Assembly (NCBI GenBank): GCA_000333855.2
Contig: CM007314.1
Span: forward strand, 284,690 to 348,689
Direction of reading: 5' to 3'
Length of the DNA: 64,000 bases
Source: Endotrypanum monterogeii
Lineage: Eukaryota > Euglenozoa > Kinetoplastea > Trypanosomatida > Trypanosomatidae
Shown here: piece by piece, positions 1-11,042 of the stretch
Layout: every line of letters begins with the position of its first letter
How positions within the stretch are numbered: the first letter of the stretch is position 1
Notes under the pieces: model-generated
The model's database searches: none
What the model saw: the letters and a program-made list of their open reading frames with translations, nothing else
Told to the model about the DNA's origin: nothing
Translations under genes and position numbers: made by a program

Positions 1-641
1 AACGGACGCAAACCACCGGGGTGCTTTTCGGCCATTGTCGTCACATCATACGCATCACCGAAAAGAATAAGAATGATTCGCTTCGGATCCTCGCTGATGG
101 CCTTCTGGATATCGGCCATACGTACAGGCGCGGGAGTGGTATTCGCAACAGACGTGCCCTCGGGTTTTGCCACGTCGCCCAAAAAAAAAGAGGGAAGTTT
201 ATTCACCGCATTGGCGCTGTGCAGGCTGAAGAAAACCTCGGTCACGTCCTTGCCGTTGTTTTGCCGCAAGGCAGCCTCGCCTCCCGGGTGATGAGAAACA
301 AAACTAGTTACGTCGTAAACCTTGTCACGGATCACCACCAGCGTTCGGTCTGGGTTCGCGGAAATCATTTGCTCCACCTCTGCCATCGTGAAAGACTTCT
401 GATGTTCAGATCGCTGCTGCAGAGCCGACGTCCTGCGCACATCTTGTGCTTTCGCTGGCATTGGCACCTGCGCCTTCAACGAATGCGTTACAGGAAGAGT
501 TGTCGTTGCCCTCAAGTTCACCGTTTTCGGCGATGCTGCGTTAGAGACAGAAGGAAAGGGGTAAAGACTTTGACGAAGAAACCCCTTTTTCTCGTGCTGT
601 ATAAAAGCGCCACTGATAGTCTTCGATTGTTTTGAACCCAT
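1..641 (-). CDS. Tandem cytochrome b5-domain protein, N-myristoylation signal (partial, 3' end off window)
   Basis: At least 213 residues are visible; the C-terminus lies beyond base 1. The first domain (about residues 85-140) has the cytochrome b5 core: VYDVTSF, HPGG at 118-121 and a later His in HSANA, which are the two usual axial haem ligands. A second b5-like unit follows with VYDVT-like AYDVTTM and HPGG at 207-210. The family carries electrons to desaturases, hydroxylases and other oxidoreductases. The start at 641 is preferred because it gives MGSKQSKT, a good N-myristoyltransferase signal (Gly2, Ser at position 6). There is no membrane anchor in the visible part, so lipid modification may replace the usual C-terminal anchor of b5. 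Residues 10-80 are low-complexity linker. The b5 family call is strong; the electron acceptor is unknown. Confidence 0.88.
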   Translation of the reverse strand, partial: MGSKQSKTISGAFIQHEKKGFLRQSLYPFPSVSNAASPKTVNLRATTTLPVTHSLKAQVPMPAKAQDVRRTSALQQRSEHQKSFTMAEVEQMISANPDRTLVVIRDKVYDVTSFVSHHPGGEAALRQNNGKDVTEVFFSLHSANAVNKLPSFFLGDVAKPEGTSVANTTPAPVRMADIQKAISEDPKRIILILFGDAYDVTTMAEKHPGGLRP

Positions 642-1634
642 AAGATAAAAAAAAAGGAAGAAAATTCGAGAGAGATCAAATTTGCAGAAACGTAAGCGGT
701 GGTTGCGAACACAAGTATAGGGATAGACTCGAAGGGGAGAAAATATTTTCAAATAGGTATATACATATACATACACATACACACATAAATATATATATAT
801 ATATAGGAACAAGAGCTGTGAAGCAGTACGTAGACGTGCCGAATAAAAAAGCCTCAAGTGTGCTAAAGCTCGCGCATGCGTGTGTGTGTATATGTGTGTG
901 CATGTGTATATGTGTGTGTATGTGTATGTGTATGTGTGCAGGGGCAGAATCAGATTTACGATCTCGATAAATGAAGACGTTGCACTTAAAGCTAGAGCAT
1001 CAGCAAAAAGTGTACAAGTAAACACTTAAACACCGCGTTATCAGGACTCATTGGTATCAGCAAAGCCTCGATCAGAGAAACTACAGAAGCTACTGTGCAC
1101 ACCGTACACAGTAGTAGCACAGAGAAGCCACATCTTGTTTGGATGTATTGAGATCTACAGTCCAAGCCCTCCACCCAATAACCCGTTATCTCATCGTCGA
1201 GGAAATTCTGTTCCTCCCTGATACGTACCATCTGCCCTTCTGGTGGACATGTCACTCAATCTCATGTGCAGGGTATAACTGCTTAACTCACAGCGTCAAC
1301 AAAGATAGACGCATACAGATACAAACTAAAAAAGAAAACAGAACGCATTATTCGTGTTACTAGAGATGACAAGAAAGCTACTCCTCATCTGTCAAGCATC
1401 CTTGAAGCGGTCAATTATTTGTCACCAAATTCCGTTCACAAGTTGTTTGATATATATATATATATATATATATATTTTTTAAGTATCCGTGCATGAAATA
1501 ACAAGATGTGGTGGGATGAGCGGGGGTACAGAGGAGTGCGCGCCTTTCCTTTTCGTTGCTCCGACAACAAGTCACAGATAGAATTCTCCCGGGAGAAGTG
1601 TTCTCACCACGACATGCTTATCATTTTGGATAGC
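642..1634. other. Intergenic region, about 1 kb
   Basis: No supportable gene. It contains a CA/TA-rich stretch (757-790) merging into (AT)n at 789-805, a TG-rich stretch at 879-940, and (TA)n at 1451-1475. It should hold the 3' UTR of RRS1 and the splice-acceptor region of the b5 gene. Confidence 0.7.
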
Positions 1635-2294
1635 TTAAGCGAGGCGCTTTGTGTTTTTCTTGAACTTCTTCGCCTTATCAAACTTGCCGTTGGACCCCGT
1701 GGTGAGATTCCGTGCCGCTGCCGTAAGGTGCTTCACCTCCTCCTGCGCCTGCATCAGGTGCTCGGAGCGACGCTTGTTATGCTCCTCCTTCTTCTTTTGT
1801 TTTTCTAAGCGCGCCTGTTTTGTGCGACGGGCATCAAGGAATGGGTCGCCGCCCTCCTCGGAAGGCACGTACCCCGGCTTCACCTCACGCAGCCAATCGT
1901 ACTTTTCGCGATCCTCCCGTGCACGCTTACCCCACTTGTCCTTCCACTCCTGGCGATCTTCGTCGAAAACGCGGTTGGTCTTCTTGCGGTGAATATCAAT
2001 ACCTTTTTTGAGCGCAAACTTCTGCCACGCGGTTAGCGGCTTCGGCTTCGGCGGCGCCTTCTCACGAGGCAGCTGCATCACCGGCTGTGGCAACTGTACT
2101 AGGGTAGTGGCACTTTCGAACTTGCTCTTTTTCAGCTCCGTCGGTAAATCCACAAACTCTCCGAGCAGCGCCTTGAGTGCGTTCGTGCAGGAGGTCATCA
2201 GCTCCTCCTCCCGACGCATTGGCCCACTCACAGTAGACACATCCGTCACTGTCAAGAGACCGACGTCTAGTTGATACTCGCACATTGTCTTCAA
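1635..2294 (-). CDS. RRS1: Ribosome biogenesis regulatory protein RRS1
   Basis: The product is 219 residues, close to the usual size of fungal RRS1 (about 200). RRS1 works in the nucleolus with Rpf2 to load the 5S RNP on pre-60S ribosomes. The signature is clear: a VGLLTVTD motif near the N-terminus (11-18), then the conserved core at 75-125 with LPREK, PKPKPLTAWQKFA, KKGI and WKDKWGKRA. A Lys-rich tail follows and may act as a nuclear localisation signal. Met4 is an equally possible start because homologues begin just before the VGLLTVTD segment. It sits in the minus array between HisRS and the b5 gene. Confidence 0.95.
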   Translation of the reverse strand: MKTMCEYQLDVGLLTVTDVSTVSGPMRREEELMTSCTNALKALLGEFVDLPTELKKSKFESATTLVQLPQPVMQLPREKAPPKPKPLTAWQKFALKKGIDIHRKKTNRVFDEDRQEWKDKWGKRAREDREKYDWLREVKPGYVPSEEGGDPFLDARRTKQARLEKQKKKEEHNKRRSEHLMQAQEEVKHLTAAARNLTTGSNGKFDKAKKFKKNTKRLA

Positions 2295-3081
2295 GTAAGA
2301 CCAAGAAAGTGAACACTAGCGCCGGTGCGTAGCAAAGGGAGGTCACAAAAGGCAATTGTTTTGTAAAAAAGTGAAAATATATGAGTGAGAAGAAGAGGGA
2401 GAGGGAGAGAGGCATCATGATGATCGACTAAGGACGGAAAGCTACACCATTTATCTGGCAACAAGCGAGCCACAGAACAAGTATGAGAACCTAAAATAAA
2501 ATGCGGAACGGAGACTGCAATACCATACAAGGGAGATCGAGGGAAGCATAACAGACGCACAGGCTCGATAGAAGCAAAGCCACGGAACTTCTCTGGCGAG
2601 AGTCGCGCAAAGCACTTCGCATTCGTTGTTGTGCGCCCATTTTCCCCACCACCATCACGCAAGTAAATCTAGTCGACGCAGCAAAGCGATACGATACTAA
2701 AACGAGCTCTGTGGGGATCGACGGGGCCTGAGCTGTACATCCGCGAACTTCCAGATCTTTGTTTTGTGTGCCTCAAGGGCCATAATCACACGGACTTTCC
2801 GGCTTAGTTAGCGTAGGGATAATCAACAAGTGAGACAAAATGGTGAACAACGCCAAGAGAAAACATACCGAAATCTTTGATGACTTTGAAAGATGACTCC
2901 ACGTGAGCAGTCTGTTCTCTGCAGCTGCTCCTGTCGCTGTGACAGCGATGTCGCACGGTGCGCCGTTGGCGAAGGGGCGGTTATGTTGCCTTTCGACAAC
3001 GCAGCGTGGGAGAAATAAAAGGGAGAGAAGGCAGTCGACCCAGCGCATCAATGGAGGAACACGAAACGACACTTCAGCTGG
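2295..3081. other. Intergenic region, about 0.8 kb
   Basis: No gene seen. Purine-rich stretches near 2380-2415 are pyrimidine-rich on the minus strand and could be the splice-acceptor tract for RRS1. The remainder is probably HisRS 3' UTR. Confidence 0.6.
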
Positions 3082-4503
3082 CTACAATTCCCCAAAGGGC
3101 ACAAGGTCACCTCTGTCATCCTCCCTCTCTTTTTCCTCACGGAGCATTTTCACGCGCGCCATACCCTTCTCCGTTTCGTCCGGCGCAATCAGCACAGCGC
3201 GCTCAGCGCCAATGCGATCTGCATAGCTGAAGGTCTGTGCAATCTTCTTGGGATCCAAAATGATGTCGGCACTACGCCCTTTGTCGCGCAGCTGCTTCAA
3301 AACCCTCAAAGCGGGCCCTCGCTGAGACTCGTTGAAGGGAATCACCACATCATCCACCTTGTGGGGCAGCGGGTTCAGCAGCTGCTTTTTCTTTAGTAAC
3401 TCAATGATGACACAGTCACCAAAGCCGAACCCGACGCACGGAATGGGCTGCGGGCTACCGTAAAGGGTGAAGAGATTGTCGTAGCGGCCGCCTCCACAGA
3501 TCGCACGGAATTCACCACTGCGGTCGAACGCCTCAAAGACAATTCCGGTGTAATAAGCAAGCCCGCGCACCACGCTTGCATCAAACTGGATCCAGTCGCC
3601 GTACCCATACATGTTCATCTGCGAGAAGAACTCCGAGAGCTCCGACAGAGCTCCGTTTTTGTCGAAGAGGTCTTTATCGAAGTCGCTGACAGATTTAATG
3701 TTGAGTGTCGTGATGATGTTATCCGCCTGCTGGCCATCCAAGCCCAGCTCATTCAACTCCGCGCGGATTTGCTCCTCGGGCAGCTTCTCCATCTTGTCAA
3801 CGATCACACACACTGGGGCAAAAAGAGCATCTGGCACGCCGGCGCAGGAGAGTGCGCACTGCAGCAACTTGCGTGAGTTCACTTTAACGCCGACATCCTG
3901 CGCAGTGAGGCCGAGCGACTCCATCGCCGCACACGCCGCACAAAGCAACTCTACCTCTGCCGCCACGCTCTTCACACCGACGATGTCCATATTCCACTGG
4001 TAGTGTTCACGGCGACGACCGCGGGAGATGGCCTCGTAGCGCCAACACTGCGGAATGGAGTACCACTTGGCAGGCAGAAGAAGAGAGCGGCCCTTGGCCA
4101 GCTGCAGACGCACCAATGACGGCGTCATCTCCGGTCGTAGCGAGACACGGTGACCGCCTTTTGTCACAAAGTTGAACATTTGCTCTGTAATTTCTTCTCC
4201 TGCTTTACGGATGTAGAGCTCTTCCGACTCCAGAACAGGAGCGTCGTACTCCTCGAAGCCGAACTTTCGAGCTGTTTCGTGGAAGACATTGAAGAGATAC
4301 TTCCGCACACGCATGTCCTCGGGGGGGAAGTCGCGGCAGCCCTGCACTGGCTCTTTCTCGATCATGTTTGCCTGGCTCTTTTTCTTTGGCTTCTTCGAGA
4401 CTACCCCCTCCGGCTGCAGGAGTGCCTCCTTCTCGGCAAGCTTCACCTTCAGTTCGTTGATTTCCGCAAGAAGCGCGGCATTGTGGGAGACTGTCGAAGA
4501 CAT
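3082..4503 (-). CDS. HisRS: Histidyl-tRNA synthetase (class II)
   Basis: This is a 473-residue class II synthetase that charges tRNA-His. The sequence shows the HisRS set in order: RPEMTPSL (123-130), motif 2 WRYE with the [14 protein letters not shown] loop (154-176), the histidine-binding segment [15 protein letters not shown] (312-326), GGGRYDNL (337-344), motif 3 GFGFG (358-362) and a C-terminal anticodon-binding domain (about 385-460). Residues 8-45 form a short Lys-rich helical extension, as in eukaryotic HisRS. The frame is open upstream to 4761, but the start at 4503 is chosen because a likely trans-splice acceptor lies at about 4572, leaving 4503 as the first ATG. Cytosolic versus dual mitochondrial use cannot be decided here. 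Confidence 0.96.
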   Translation of the reverse strand: MSSTVSHNAALLAEINELKVKLAEKEALLQPEGVVSKKPKKKSQANMIEKEPVQGCRDFPPEDMRVRKYLFNVFHETARKFGFEEYDAPVLESEELYIRKAGEEITEQMFNFVTKGGHRVSLRPEMTPSLVRLQLAKGRSLLLPAKWYSIPQCWRYEAISRGRRREHYQWNMDIVGVKSVAAEVELLCAACAAMESLGLTAQDVGVKVNSRKLLQCALSCAGVPDALFAPVCVIVDKMEKLPEEQIRAELNELGLDGQQADNIITTLNIKSVSDFDKDLFDKNGALSELSEFFSQMNMYGYGDWIQFDASVVRGLAYYTGIVFEAFDRSGEFRAICGGGRYDNLFTLYGSPQPIPCVGFGFGDCVIIELLKKKQLLNPLPHKVDDVVIPFNESQRGPALRVLKQLRDKGRSADIILDPKKIAQTFSYADRIGAERAVLIAPDETEKGMARVKMLREEKEREDDRGDLVPFGEL

Positions 4504-5232
4504 CCTGAAGCCGGCCCACGTATACAGCTGGCGATAGAAATGCTTCGTTGTCGATATGTCTTGGTGTAAAACTGTGGCGTCAAAGCCACAAAAAAAATAA
4601 TAATAATAACATTCGTCAAGTACCCCCAATGCACACGCACACACCGACCGGGAGAGAGGGGAAGAGAAAGGTAAATGCAAAGGCGAGAAAAGGGTTGGGT
4701 GGGTGGGTAGAGTCGAAGGGGAAAAAAAAAGACTCTTGTGAAGTTGGTGCCAATACCTCACGAGACGGAGGTGGTGTACACATCAAGTGAAAGTACTGAC
4801 GCGGTGTCAATCAAATACGAGAAGCACCGCATGCACACCTTTCCATCAGACAAACCGAAACAGTTGTGGGAACTGCGGGTGAAAAAGGTTTACCGTTTCC
4901 TTGACATATGGTTGCCCTCATGGCCAATCCAAAGAAAAGTCATCGGCCAATGGGGTTAAGAACGAGCGAATAGAACCATCACTGTCACGCATCTGCGGCT
5001 CTTTCCCGGCTCGTTGTAGGAACGCTTGAATACACACGTGTCCTCATGCGGAGCGAAGAAAAAAAAAGAGGGTGTGCTACATCATGCATACTCACAGATA
5101 CGTAGTACAGCCAAAACGCCCCAGGTCGCTTCTTGTGCAGTACGCCTACGCAGCTCCACGTTTTAGTCCCCACACACGACATGTGAAGCTGACCATCAGA
5201 TACGAAGACTCTTAACGTCGATAGACACTGTG
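4504..5232. other. Intergenic region between the p25-like gene and HisRS
   Basis: No supportable gene beyond the HisRS splice region. Minus-strand pyrimidine tracts lie at about 4650-4735. Short open frames here lack any recognisable motif. Confidence 0.6.
4572..4613 (-). promoter_or_regulatory. Candidate trans-splice acceptor upstream of HisRS
   Basis: Read on the minus strand, a run of TTA repeats and eight T is followed by GTGGC...CCACAG, with the AG at 4573-4572. This lies about 70 bases before the ATG at 4503 and explains why the long open frame upstream should not be translated. Inferred from sequence pattern only. Confidence 0.4.
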
Positions 5233-5817
5233 TCACGAAGTTTCAAGTTGTCTGCGCAGCAACTCTATATGCAGTAACTGATAGGACTGCGCATCCAGTT
5301 TTCGGATTGGGGTCGCTGGAACCTCGGCGTAAACGGTGTACAGGGAAAGCGTCACCCCAGGAGAAACCCACGTTCGAGGTAGCAACCACACACCATCGGG
5401 AATGTGCGCACCAGTAGACAAGACAGAGTGGTCATCTATTCTGACCATGTCTCCGATCTCTGCTGCCTCACTCACTACCTTCTCGCCGACCCACACAAAC
5501 GATTCAGTGTGGACACACGGCTCAGCGCATGCGGAGGTCTGATTCATTTAGACACGAACTGGTGGACGCAAAACGGAGCCGACGCGCACAACAGAATATG
5601 AGCCGATCGAAAACACAGCCATATCTGTGTGGACGACCGCGTTACCATCAACGCAGACACACTCGACTGTAGAGTCAGTTCCACCCTGGTCTCTGTACGA
5701 GTTCGTTACTCCAGAACATGGAACCTGTTTGGCTTCCCTGCGGGAAGCTGTGGAAGAGCCTCTCGTGTGTTCTGTGGGCATCGGGTTCAACGCACCAGAA
5801 GTCATCAGCGGAAGCAC
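5233..5817 (-). pseudogene. Dynactin p25 (DCTN5)-like left-handed beta-helix protein, interrupted by in-frame TAA
   Basis: Two open segments in the same frame, 5817-5551 (89 codons) and 5547-5233 (104 codons), are separated by one TAA at 5550-5548 that is followed directly by ATG. Together they resemble dynactin subunit p25: the first part has GSYSVVRVGSVLRPPVRV, matching the VGRHCVVKSRSVIRPP region of the family; the second has FVWVGEKVVSEAAEIGD, then hexapeptide-repeat turns and a SLYTVYAEVPA segment matching the p25 C-terminal end. The combined length (about 193 residues) fits the family (about 182). p25 caps the pointed end of the dynactin Arp filament and helps cargo binding. Conservation continues after the stop, so the break is recent, is read through, or is a sequence error. 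Start at 5817 is tentative. Confidence 0.72.
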
Positions 5818-6313
5818 AAGTTGTGCATTTCCACCTCTCGGCTACATCATTAATATCTGTATCTAGGACGAAAGAGAGAAGGATTTTTCAAAAAGGCGGT
5901 TGGGGGAGGTACAAGATTCTGCAGAGGTCGATTATGAAATGAGGGGAGAGACGGGAAGGGAAAACCAATGCCCCCCACAAACCCCAAACCAAATCAACGA
6001 CTCGCTCACCGTGAAATCCTGATCATATTTTCCCCTATGTGTACCCCCCCCCGGGTCTAGATTGGATGAGAGACGCTTACTGAACCTCCACAGAACCGAG
6101 AACGGCTGACAAGGAGAAGGGCCCGGTGAGCAAAGGAGAGCACGCACACAGCCCCGGTTACGTCGAAGAGTTTTCCCTTTCAGGCGACGAAATCAAAGTA
6201 GACCATCATCATTATATCAGAAAAAAAAAAATGTTACCCCTGAAAAGGGCTGAGGTACTCGTGCTCCATTAGCTCCAATACGGGCAGCTGAGAAGTAGAG
6301 GGACCCCCAGAGA
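5818..6313. other. Intergenic region, about 0.5 kb
   Basis: No gene. It contains a short C run near 6047-6054 and an A10 run near 6221-6230. It presumably spans the 3' UTR of the 198-residue gene and the splice region of the p25-like gene. Confidence 0.6.
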
Positions 6314-6910
6314 CTACCACGGATCTTCGCGGCGCTCAGTGCGCGTGATAGCAATATCTGGCTCCTGAAGAACCCAGTGCCCTCTGTAGCGTTGGTTAAT
6401 CCGAAGTGCGCCAGGCCGCCGAGGGGCTGTCAGGTCCACCTTCGGCGCATGTGGCAGCTCAGTAGGCAACGTTGTCTCAGCCTGCTCTGCTAAGATGGTA
6501 TGCTCACCTTCACCTCCCTTGCCGAACGCAGAGGTGTTCGATGTGGAGGCACCCTTGAAGAAGCTCCGCTCACCTCTGTGACGACTGTCCTTCATTCCTT
6601 TTTGTCCTAGCAGCAGGTCCAGCTGGCGGATAAGAGGATCATCGTCCATGCGGAAGTACTTGAGCGCCGCATAAATTTTCTTAGAGTACTGCTGCGCAAC
6701 CTCAAGGGAGGCAGAGATGGTGAAGCAGGGGCGAAACGCCTCCACTTCTCGAAAAAACTCTTGCTCGATTGCATGACATGCCGCTTCGTTCATGTCAGTC
6801 CTTGCATTTCGGTGAGCTAGATGTAACTTCATGAGCTGCAAGGCACCGTCGACAAAGGGTGCATTGTTGTGTAGAGCGTTGGAACACCGCACACTGCACA
6901 CGCGAAACAT
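6314..6910 (-). CDS. Conserved-looking hypothetical protein, probable mitochondrial
   Basis: I do not recognise this 198-residue protein. The chosen start (6910) gives an N-terminus MFRVCSVRCSNALHNN, Arg/Ser-rich and without acidic residues, like a mitochondrial presequence. The frame is open 13 codons further upstream to another ATG at 6949. Residues about 20-100 are predicted mostly helical with a repeated amphipathic pattern; 105-165 are Gly/Ser/Glu-rich and probably disordered; the C-terminus is basic with YRGHW. It could be a lineage-specific mitochondrial ribosome or assembly factor, but this is inference from size and composition only. Confidence 0.6.
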   Translation of the reverse strand: MFRVCSVRCSNALHNNAPFVDGALQLMKLHLAHRNARTDMNEAACHAIEQEFFREVEAFRPCFTISASLEVAQQYSKKIYAALKYFRMDDDPLIRQLDLLLGQKGMKDSRHRGERSFFKGASTSNTSAFGKGGEGEHTILAEQAETTLPTELPHAPKVDLTAPRRPGALRINQRYRGHWVLQEPDIAITRTERREDPW

Positions 6911-7806
6911 GGGAAAGGAAAAGCTGCACACAGCGAGAAAATGAAGCAATGAAAACAGTAAGAGCAGGTATTATGTGGTCCTTGTGTGAGCGAAGGTGTG
7001 CGCTCGCAGGTGTGCTCTCTCTCTAGCACCCAGGGAGGGAGAGAGAGGGACAATGCCTAAATTAAAAAAAGCAAAAAAAAACAACAGGCATATTGCAAAG
7101 CGGGAGTGACATTACAGCATATTTCAAGGGGAAGCATAGAGGCAACGCTGCCAAGAGGAGAACGGAATAGTGCCGGAGAAAATGCTCAAATATACGGGGC
7201 ACAGCACCGCTACCTTCATCCTCGCGCCCCTAAACATGTGAAGGATACGATACATAACAGGGCCCCTCATCTGTACTTAGAAAAGGCCACCACGCCAGCA
7301 GAATCTTGCCCCTACTACACAGGTGCTTCTCTGGCTCTTCCTACCTTTCCACTACCCCTCTCTCTTTTCACAACATACCGTTCCCTCCCCCCAAGCGCGT
7401 CAGTACACTAGCCACGGGGGACTTCACAGCAGTGTCCCTTTTGGATTGGATTACACGCACCACTGGTGAGAGTGCACACAAAATCAAGCACACGCACACA
7501 CCAACAGGCACATCTCTGTGAACCACCACAGACCCATAGATTGTCCTCGAACACGAACACACTGCATCAAAGACCATCGGCGCACGTATCGCAGACGCCA
7601 TCTGCGTCAAACAAAATTTCACGGAAGAAAAAAACGACAAAGTCAGCCTCACTGTGTCTTCGTCCTGATCGAAACCGTTTCTGCAAGGAACGCGATCAAG
7701 TTGGACGACTGCTATATGAGAACCAACGCGGTGTTTTCACAACCTCCGTGCAGAACGGGGCGAGAGGAAAAAAAAAAAGGGAAGTGCTTAAAAGTTAAGA
7801 ACGATC
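6911..7806. other. Intergenic region, about 0.9 kb
   Basis: No gene supported. It carries purine-rich and A-rich runs (7060-7085, 7770-7785) that read as pyrimidine tracts on the transcribed minus sense. Open frames in this stretch look like chance. Confidence 0.6.
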
Positions 7807-9000
7807 TCACGGCTCTCCAGAGTAGCCGAACCTCTTGCTCTTGGCGATTCGGGGCACTTTCTTCCACTTCTCTTGGCGCGCGACACTCTTAAAAGCAGCG
7901 GTACGATCGTAGACGCGGTCTTCATGGACGTAGTCCTCTGGAAGGAGACCCTCCGCCTTCCATTTCTCGATCTTGTCCTTCACGATACCATCTACCTTTG
8001 CGTTCGGGCTGTGTCCACTTGTGGCGATGTGAGATGGCGTGTAATCAAAGTACAGCTGCCGGGGAGAGAACTGGCGCGGCTGACGTATGCTGGCGTGCCA
8101 ACAAACGTGGTAAAACATCGAGTCGTTCTCTTTCAGCGGAACACGCAGTTTCGCCGCACCGTGCCCCCGCAGATCGGCGTACGTGATACGCAAGAACTTC
8201 ACCTTCCGCTCGCCAAAGTAGAAGAGGTATTTTTTTACGTAGTTGTAGATGCTCTTATCCTGTATAGCGTTGAGTGCATAAACAATCGAGCGTGCTTCTA
8301 CACGATCTAAATCCGCCTGGACATCAGCCATCTCCTCCAGCACGAGTCGCACGCCTGCCTCGTCCCCTTGGCGACCAAGGCTTTTGAGTAGGTAGCTCCA
8401 CTGTGGGGTATCGAAAAACGGGGTGTAGTTCCACCCATCCTTCAAGCATTTTGTAAAGATGGCCCTCCACCCTGCGTTGTCAGACTTGCTACAACAAAAA
8501 AGAATAGCCTGTACAAGTGGAAGAGGAGGCGCTGCAGTGCTGTCATCGCCCATGAAGCGGGGAGCGCAGTACCTGTCCCACAGCCCCATTGCCTCTGCCC
8601 CGCTGCGATGGAAGGCACAGTGTTGAAAAATTTTTGCGAGCCAACCGTCACGAGCGGTGGCGTCATCGATAAGCGGGCTAAGCTTTTCGAACTCATCGAT
8701 CACCTCTGCAACAGGTGTTTGTGGAACCACACGCCCGTGAGGAAGCTTCTTGAGTTGCGGTTCCAACCCTACAAGAAATGCGGGGTGCATCTCTGTAGGG
8801 ATCCACACACCGCGGTACTTGTTCACGGAGCTGTGGTGGGGCTGATAAGGTGCAGGCAAAGAGCGATTCACGCTGCTTGGGCGTTCCATTCCCTGCGGCA
8901 GGTTGTAGTGCCAATGATACTGACTGTACATGAGCATTGGAGACGTATCTGGGTTTATTGGGGTATACCCCACCATCCTGCGGGATGTCCGACGAAGCAT
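7807..9000 (-). CDS. Pentatricopeptide-repeat-like mitochondrial protein
   Basis: The product is 397 residues from the ATG at 9000, which gives MLRRTSRRMVGYTP, a basic presequence. The frame is open 20 codons upstream to 9060, but that version has no presequence at its N-terminus. The middle (about 95-290) is built of paired helices with spacing like PPR units, for example WSYLLKSLGRQGDEAGVRLVLEEM. The C-terminus is basic and may bind RNA or ribosome. In kinetoplastids many such PPR proteins belong to the mitochondrial small-subunit ribosome or to RNA-processing complexes. Assignment to a particular complex is not possible from sequence. Confidence 0.6.
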   Translation of the reverse strand: MLRRTSRRMVGYTPINPDTSPMLMYSQYHWHYNLPQGMERPSSVNRSLPAPYQPHHSSVNKYRGVWIPTEMHPAFLVGLEPQLKKLPHGRVVPQTPVAEVIDEFEKLSPLIDDATARDGWLAKIFQHCAFHRSGAEAMGLWDRYCAPRFMGDDSTAAPPLPLVQAILFCCSKSDNAGWRAIFTKCLKDGWNYTPFFDTPQWSYLLKSLGRQGDEAGVRLVLEEMADVQADLDRVEARSIVYALNAIQDKSIYNYVKKYLFYFGERKVKFLRITYADLRGHGAAKLRVPLKENDSMFYHVCWHASIRQPRQFSPRQLYFDYTPSHIATSGHSPNAKVDGIVKDKIEKWKAEGLLPEDYVHEDRVYDRTAAFKSVARQEKWKKVPRIAKSKRFGYSGEP

Positions 9001-11042
9001 GACAGACGCTTCTTTTTCACTTCGGGAGGGAAACTTGTGACATAAAATGCCGTTTGGCACTGCTCATACCCCTCACTGGGGAGCGAGAGCGTTTGGCAGA
9101 ACGCTAGTGAAGAAGAGATTGGCAGGAATCAGTGGAAGGAGAAAAAGAGGAAATATTGTCTTGCATTATGAACCGAAGTACTGAGACGCACTCACGGATC
9201 CGAGGAATCAGGGAAATGCAGGTATAGTTACGGCCCCTTTGGAGGACGCAACCACTACACTACACCGAGTCCCCGAATTTAAAAAATGAGAGAGAAGTTG
9301 GCAGAGAGAAGCGATAAGAAGATCGCAACACAAGAAGCTCACCTTCACTGACACGAGTCTGGGCACTATGCAACATCTTTTTGTTAATGTTTACCGAAAA
9401 TTCGATGAATGTAGCTGCTGCACGTCGTAATACACATTCAACAGTCACATTGCGTACATCCCCACCCCGATAGGCGCGCACACATTCGTGAGCATAGCAT
9501 ACAAACTGCAAGAGAGCAACTCAACCGACACATAAGGGGAAAAAAGCGCCGAACAAATCAAATGAGGAATTTTTAACCATGAGGGCCAGTCGACAGCCAC
9601 AATAAGAACAATACAATGGTGGGGGTGGGGGAAGCATCGACCACCGGCGTCTGCGTGCAGGTGAGTGCATATATGCATATTTGCGAAATCCAGGCCCCCT
9701 TCCCCCCCCCTCTACTCTTCTCCATCTGCACACATGATCACAACGTTACACGTATCTAGTATCGAAGAAGAAAGGCGAGAGGAAGTGTGCGTCTCGCTCA
9801 AACACACCGGAACCACTCACAAAAATGGCACCTTCCATGAAAAAAAAAAAGTGAGAAAAGGGAAAAAAGGGAAAAAACAAGAGACGAAAAACTCGATGAA
9901 CGGTACGCGCATTCCGCGAGAAGAGCTTCGACAAATCACAGTTCGAGGGAGGGCTGCACAGTAACCTACGAAGTGGGAAAACCGACCCCAACAGTGAGCA
10001 GACGAGACAAAGAGAGAGAGGTCACTTTGATAACCGTGGTTCTGCTTCGATGTGCCTGTAGAGCTCACCAGCAAGAAGAGCAAAAAGACTAAACAAAACT
10101 CATCACTTTCGTGAGAAGCGGCCAAAGTTCTCGGCTACAATCGAGTGAGTCCAACAACAAAAGGGCAGCGCAGGCGAGATAGGTAGTGTGTTTCCAGCCA
10201 AACTTCTTTATATATAGATATACCCGCGGCAATCAGAGCTCACTTAAATACTGAGGCAGGAAACGGAAAAGGCGAACAAACGGGGGGAAACAGACCTACG
10301 CACTACAGCGATAGCTGTTCTGTAAGATAGAAACCACTTGCGACGACAACGTCATCAATGCAGATGACACACATTGCTAAACGAGTTTTTTTTTTTTGCA
10401 CAACTACAACGCCCGTCAATATCGCAGTGAAGCAATTCGGGCAAAAATGAGCCCCCCACCAAAGTTCCCACAGCACCTTTCCTCTTCTCGAAAATAGGCC
10501 ATTTCAAGGTTTCTTGATCTTCGAGCACAACCATGCTGCAATTTGGCGAGGAGGGCCTCACTGGTGTCGCCGCCAAAGCCATTCATATCCCAACGAGAAC
10601 CCTTTGAAGCTTGAGCGGGCTAAGTCCCCACCCCCTGCTTAGCAAGTAGAGAAAAAAAAATTGTTAAGGGTAACGGCGAGGGGAAAAGAGAGAGGCGCCA
10701 GAGAGATTCGAGGTGGAAATGCGGAGTATGACTCGCTCACGTGGACATGTGTCTTTTGCATATGTGTGCCAATTCTTTTTTTTTTTTTTTTTGGGGGGGG
10801 GGCGTAGAGAAACAAGCTCACTATGTAGTAAGGAGACAAAAACTACTAGAAAGAATTCAGTCCTCCGCAAAGTCGCGAGGGAAGTGGACAATAAGAGGAG
10901 AAAAGAAACAACAACAACCAAAAATAAATAAATACACGGAATAGAAACTAAAGATGCGAGGCATACTAGCTTTCGAGGGGCACACGTAATGGGACATCAG
11001 TCAAACCGCTGAACTGTTCCGTCTCCTCCTTACCTGGGGAAA
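9001..11042. other. Intergenic region, about 2 kb
   Basis: No protein gene seen on either strand. Contents: polypurine and A-rich runs at 9840-9890, T9 near 10388-10399, and a T17 run directly joined to a G10 run at 10776-10802. Reading the minus sense, several pyrimidine-rich stretches could serve trans-splicing of the PPR gene. Confidence 0.6.
10776..10802. repeat. T17-G10 homopolymer junction
   Basis: Seventeen T followed at once by ten G. Such runs are prone to length error and slippage. Confidence 0.9.

Noticed and set aside
21..635. A 204-codon plus-strand frame at the left edge.
   Set aside because: Antisense shadow of the cytochrome b5 gene, whose two domains are clearly recognisable.
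4504..4761. An 86-codon in-frame extension of HisRS that might encode a mitochondrial targeting form.
   Set aside because: It lies mainly before the likely splice acceptor at 4572, contains no internal ATG after that site, and includes a Tyr run from TTA/TAT repeats.
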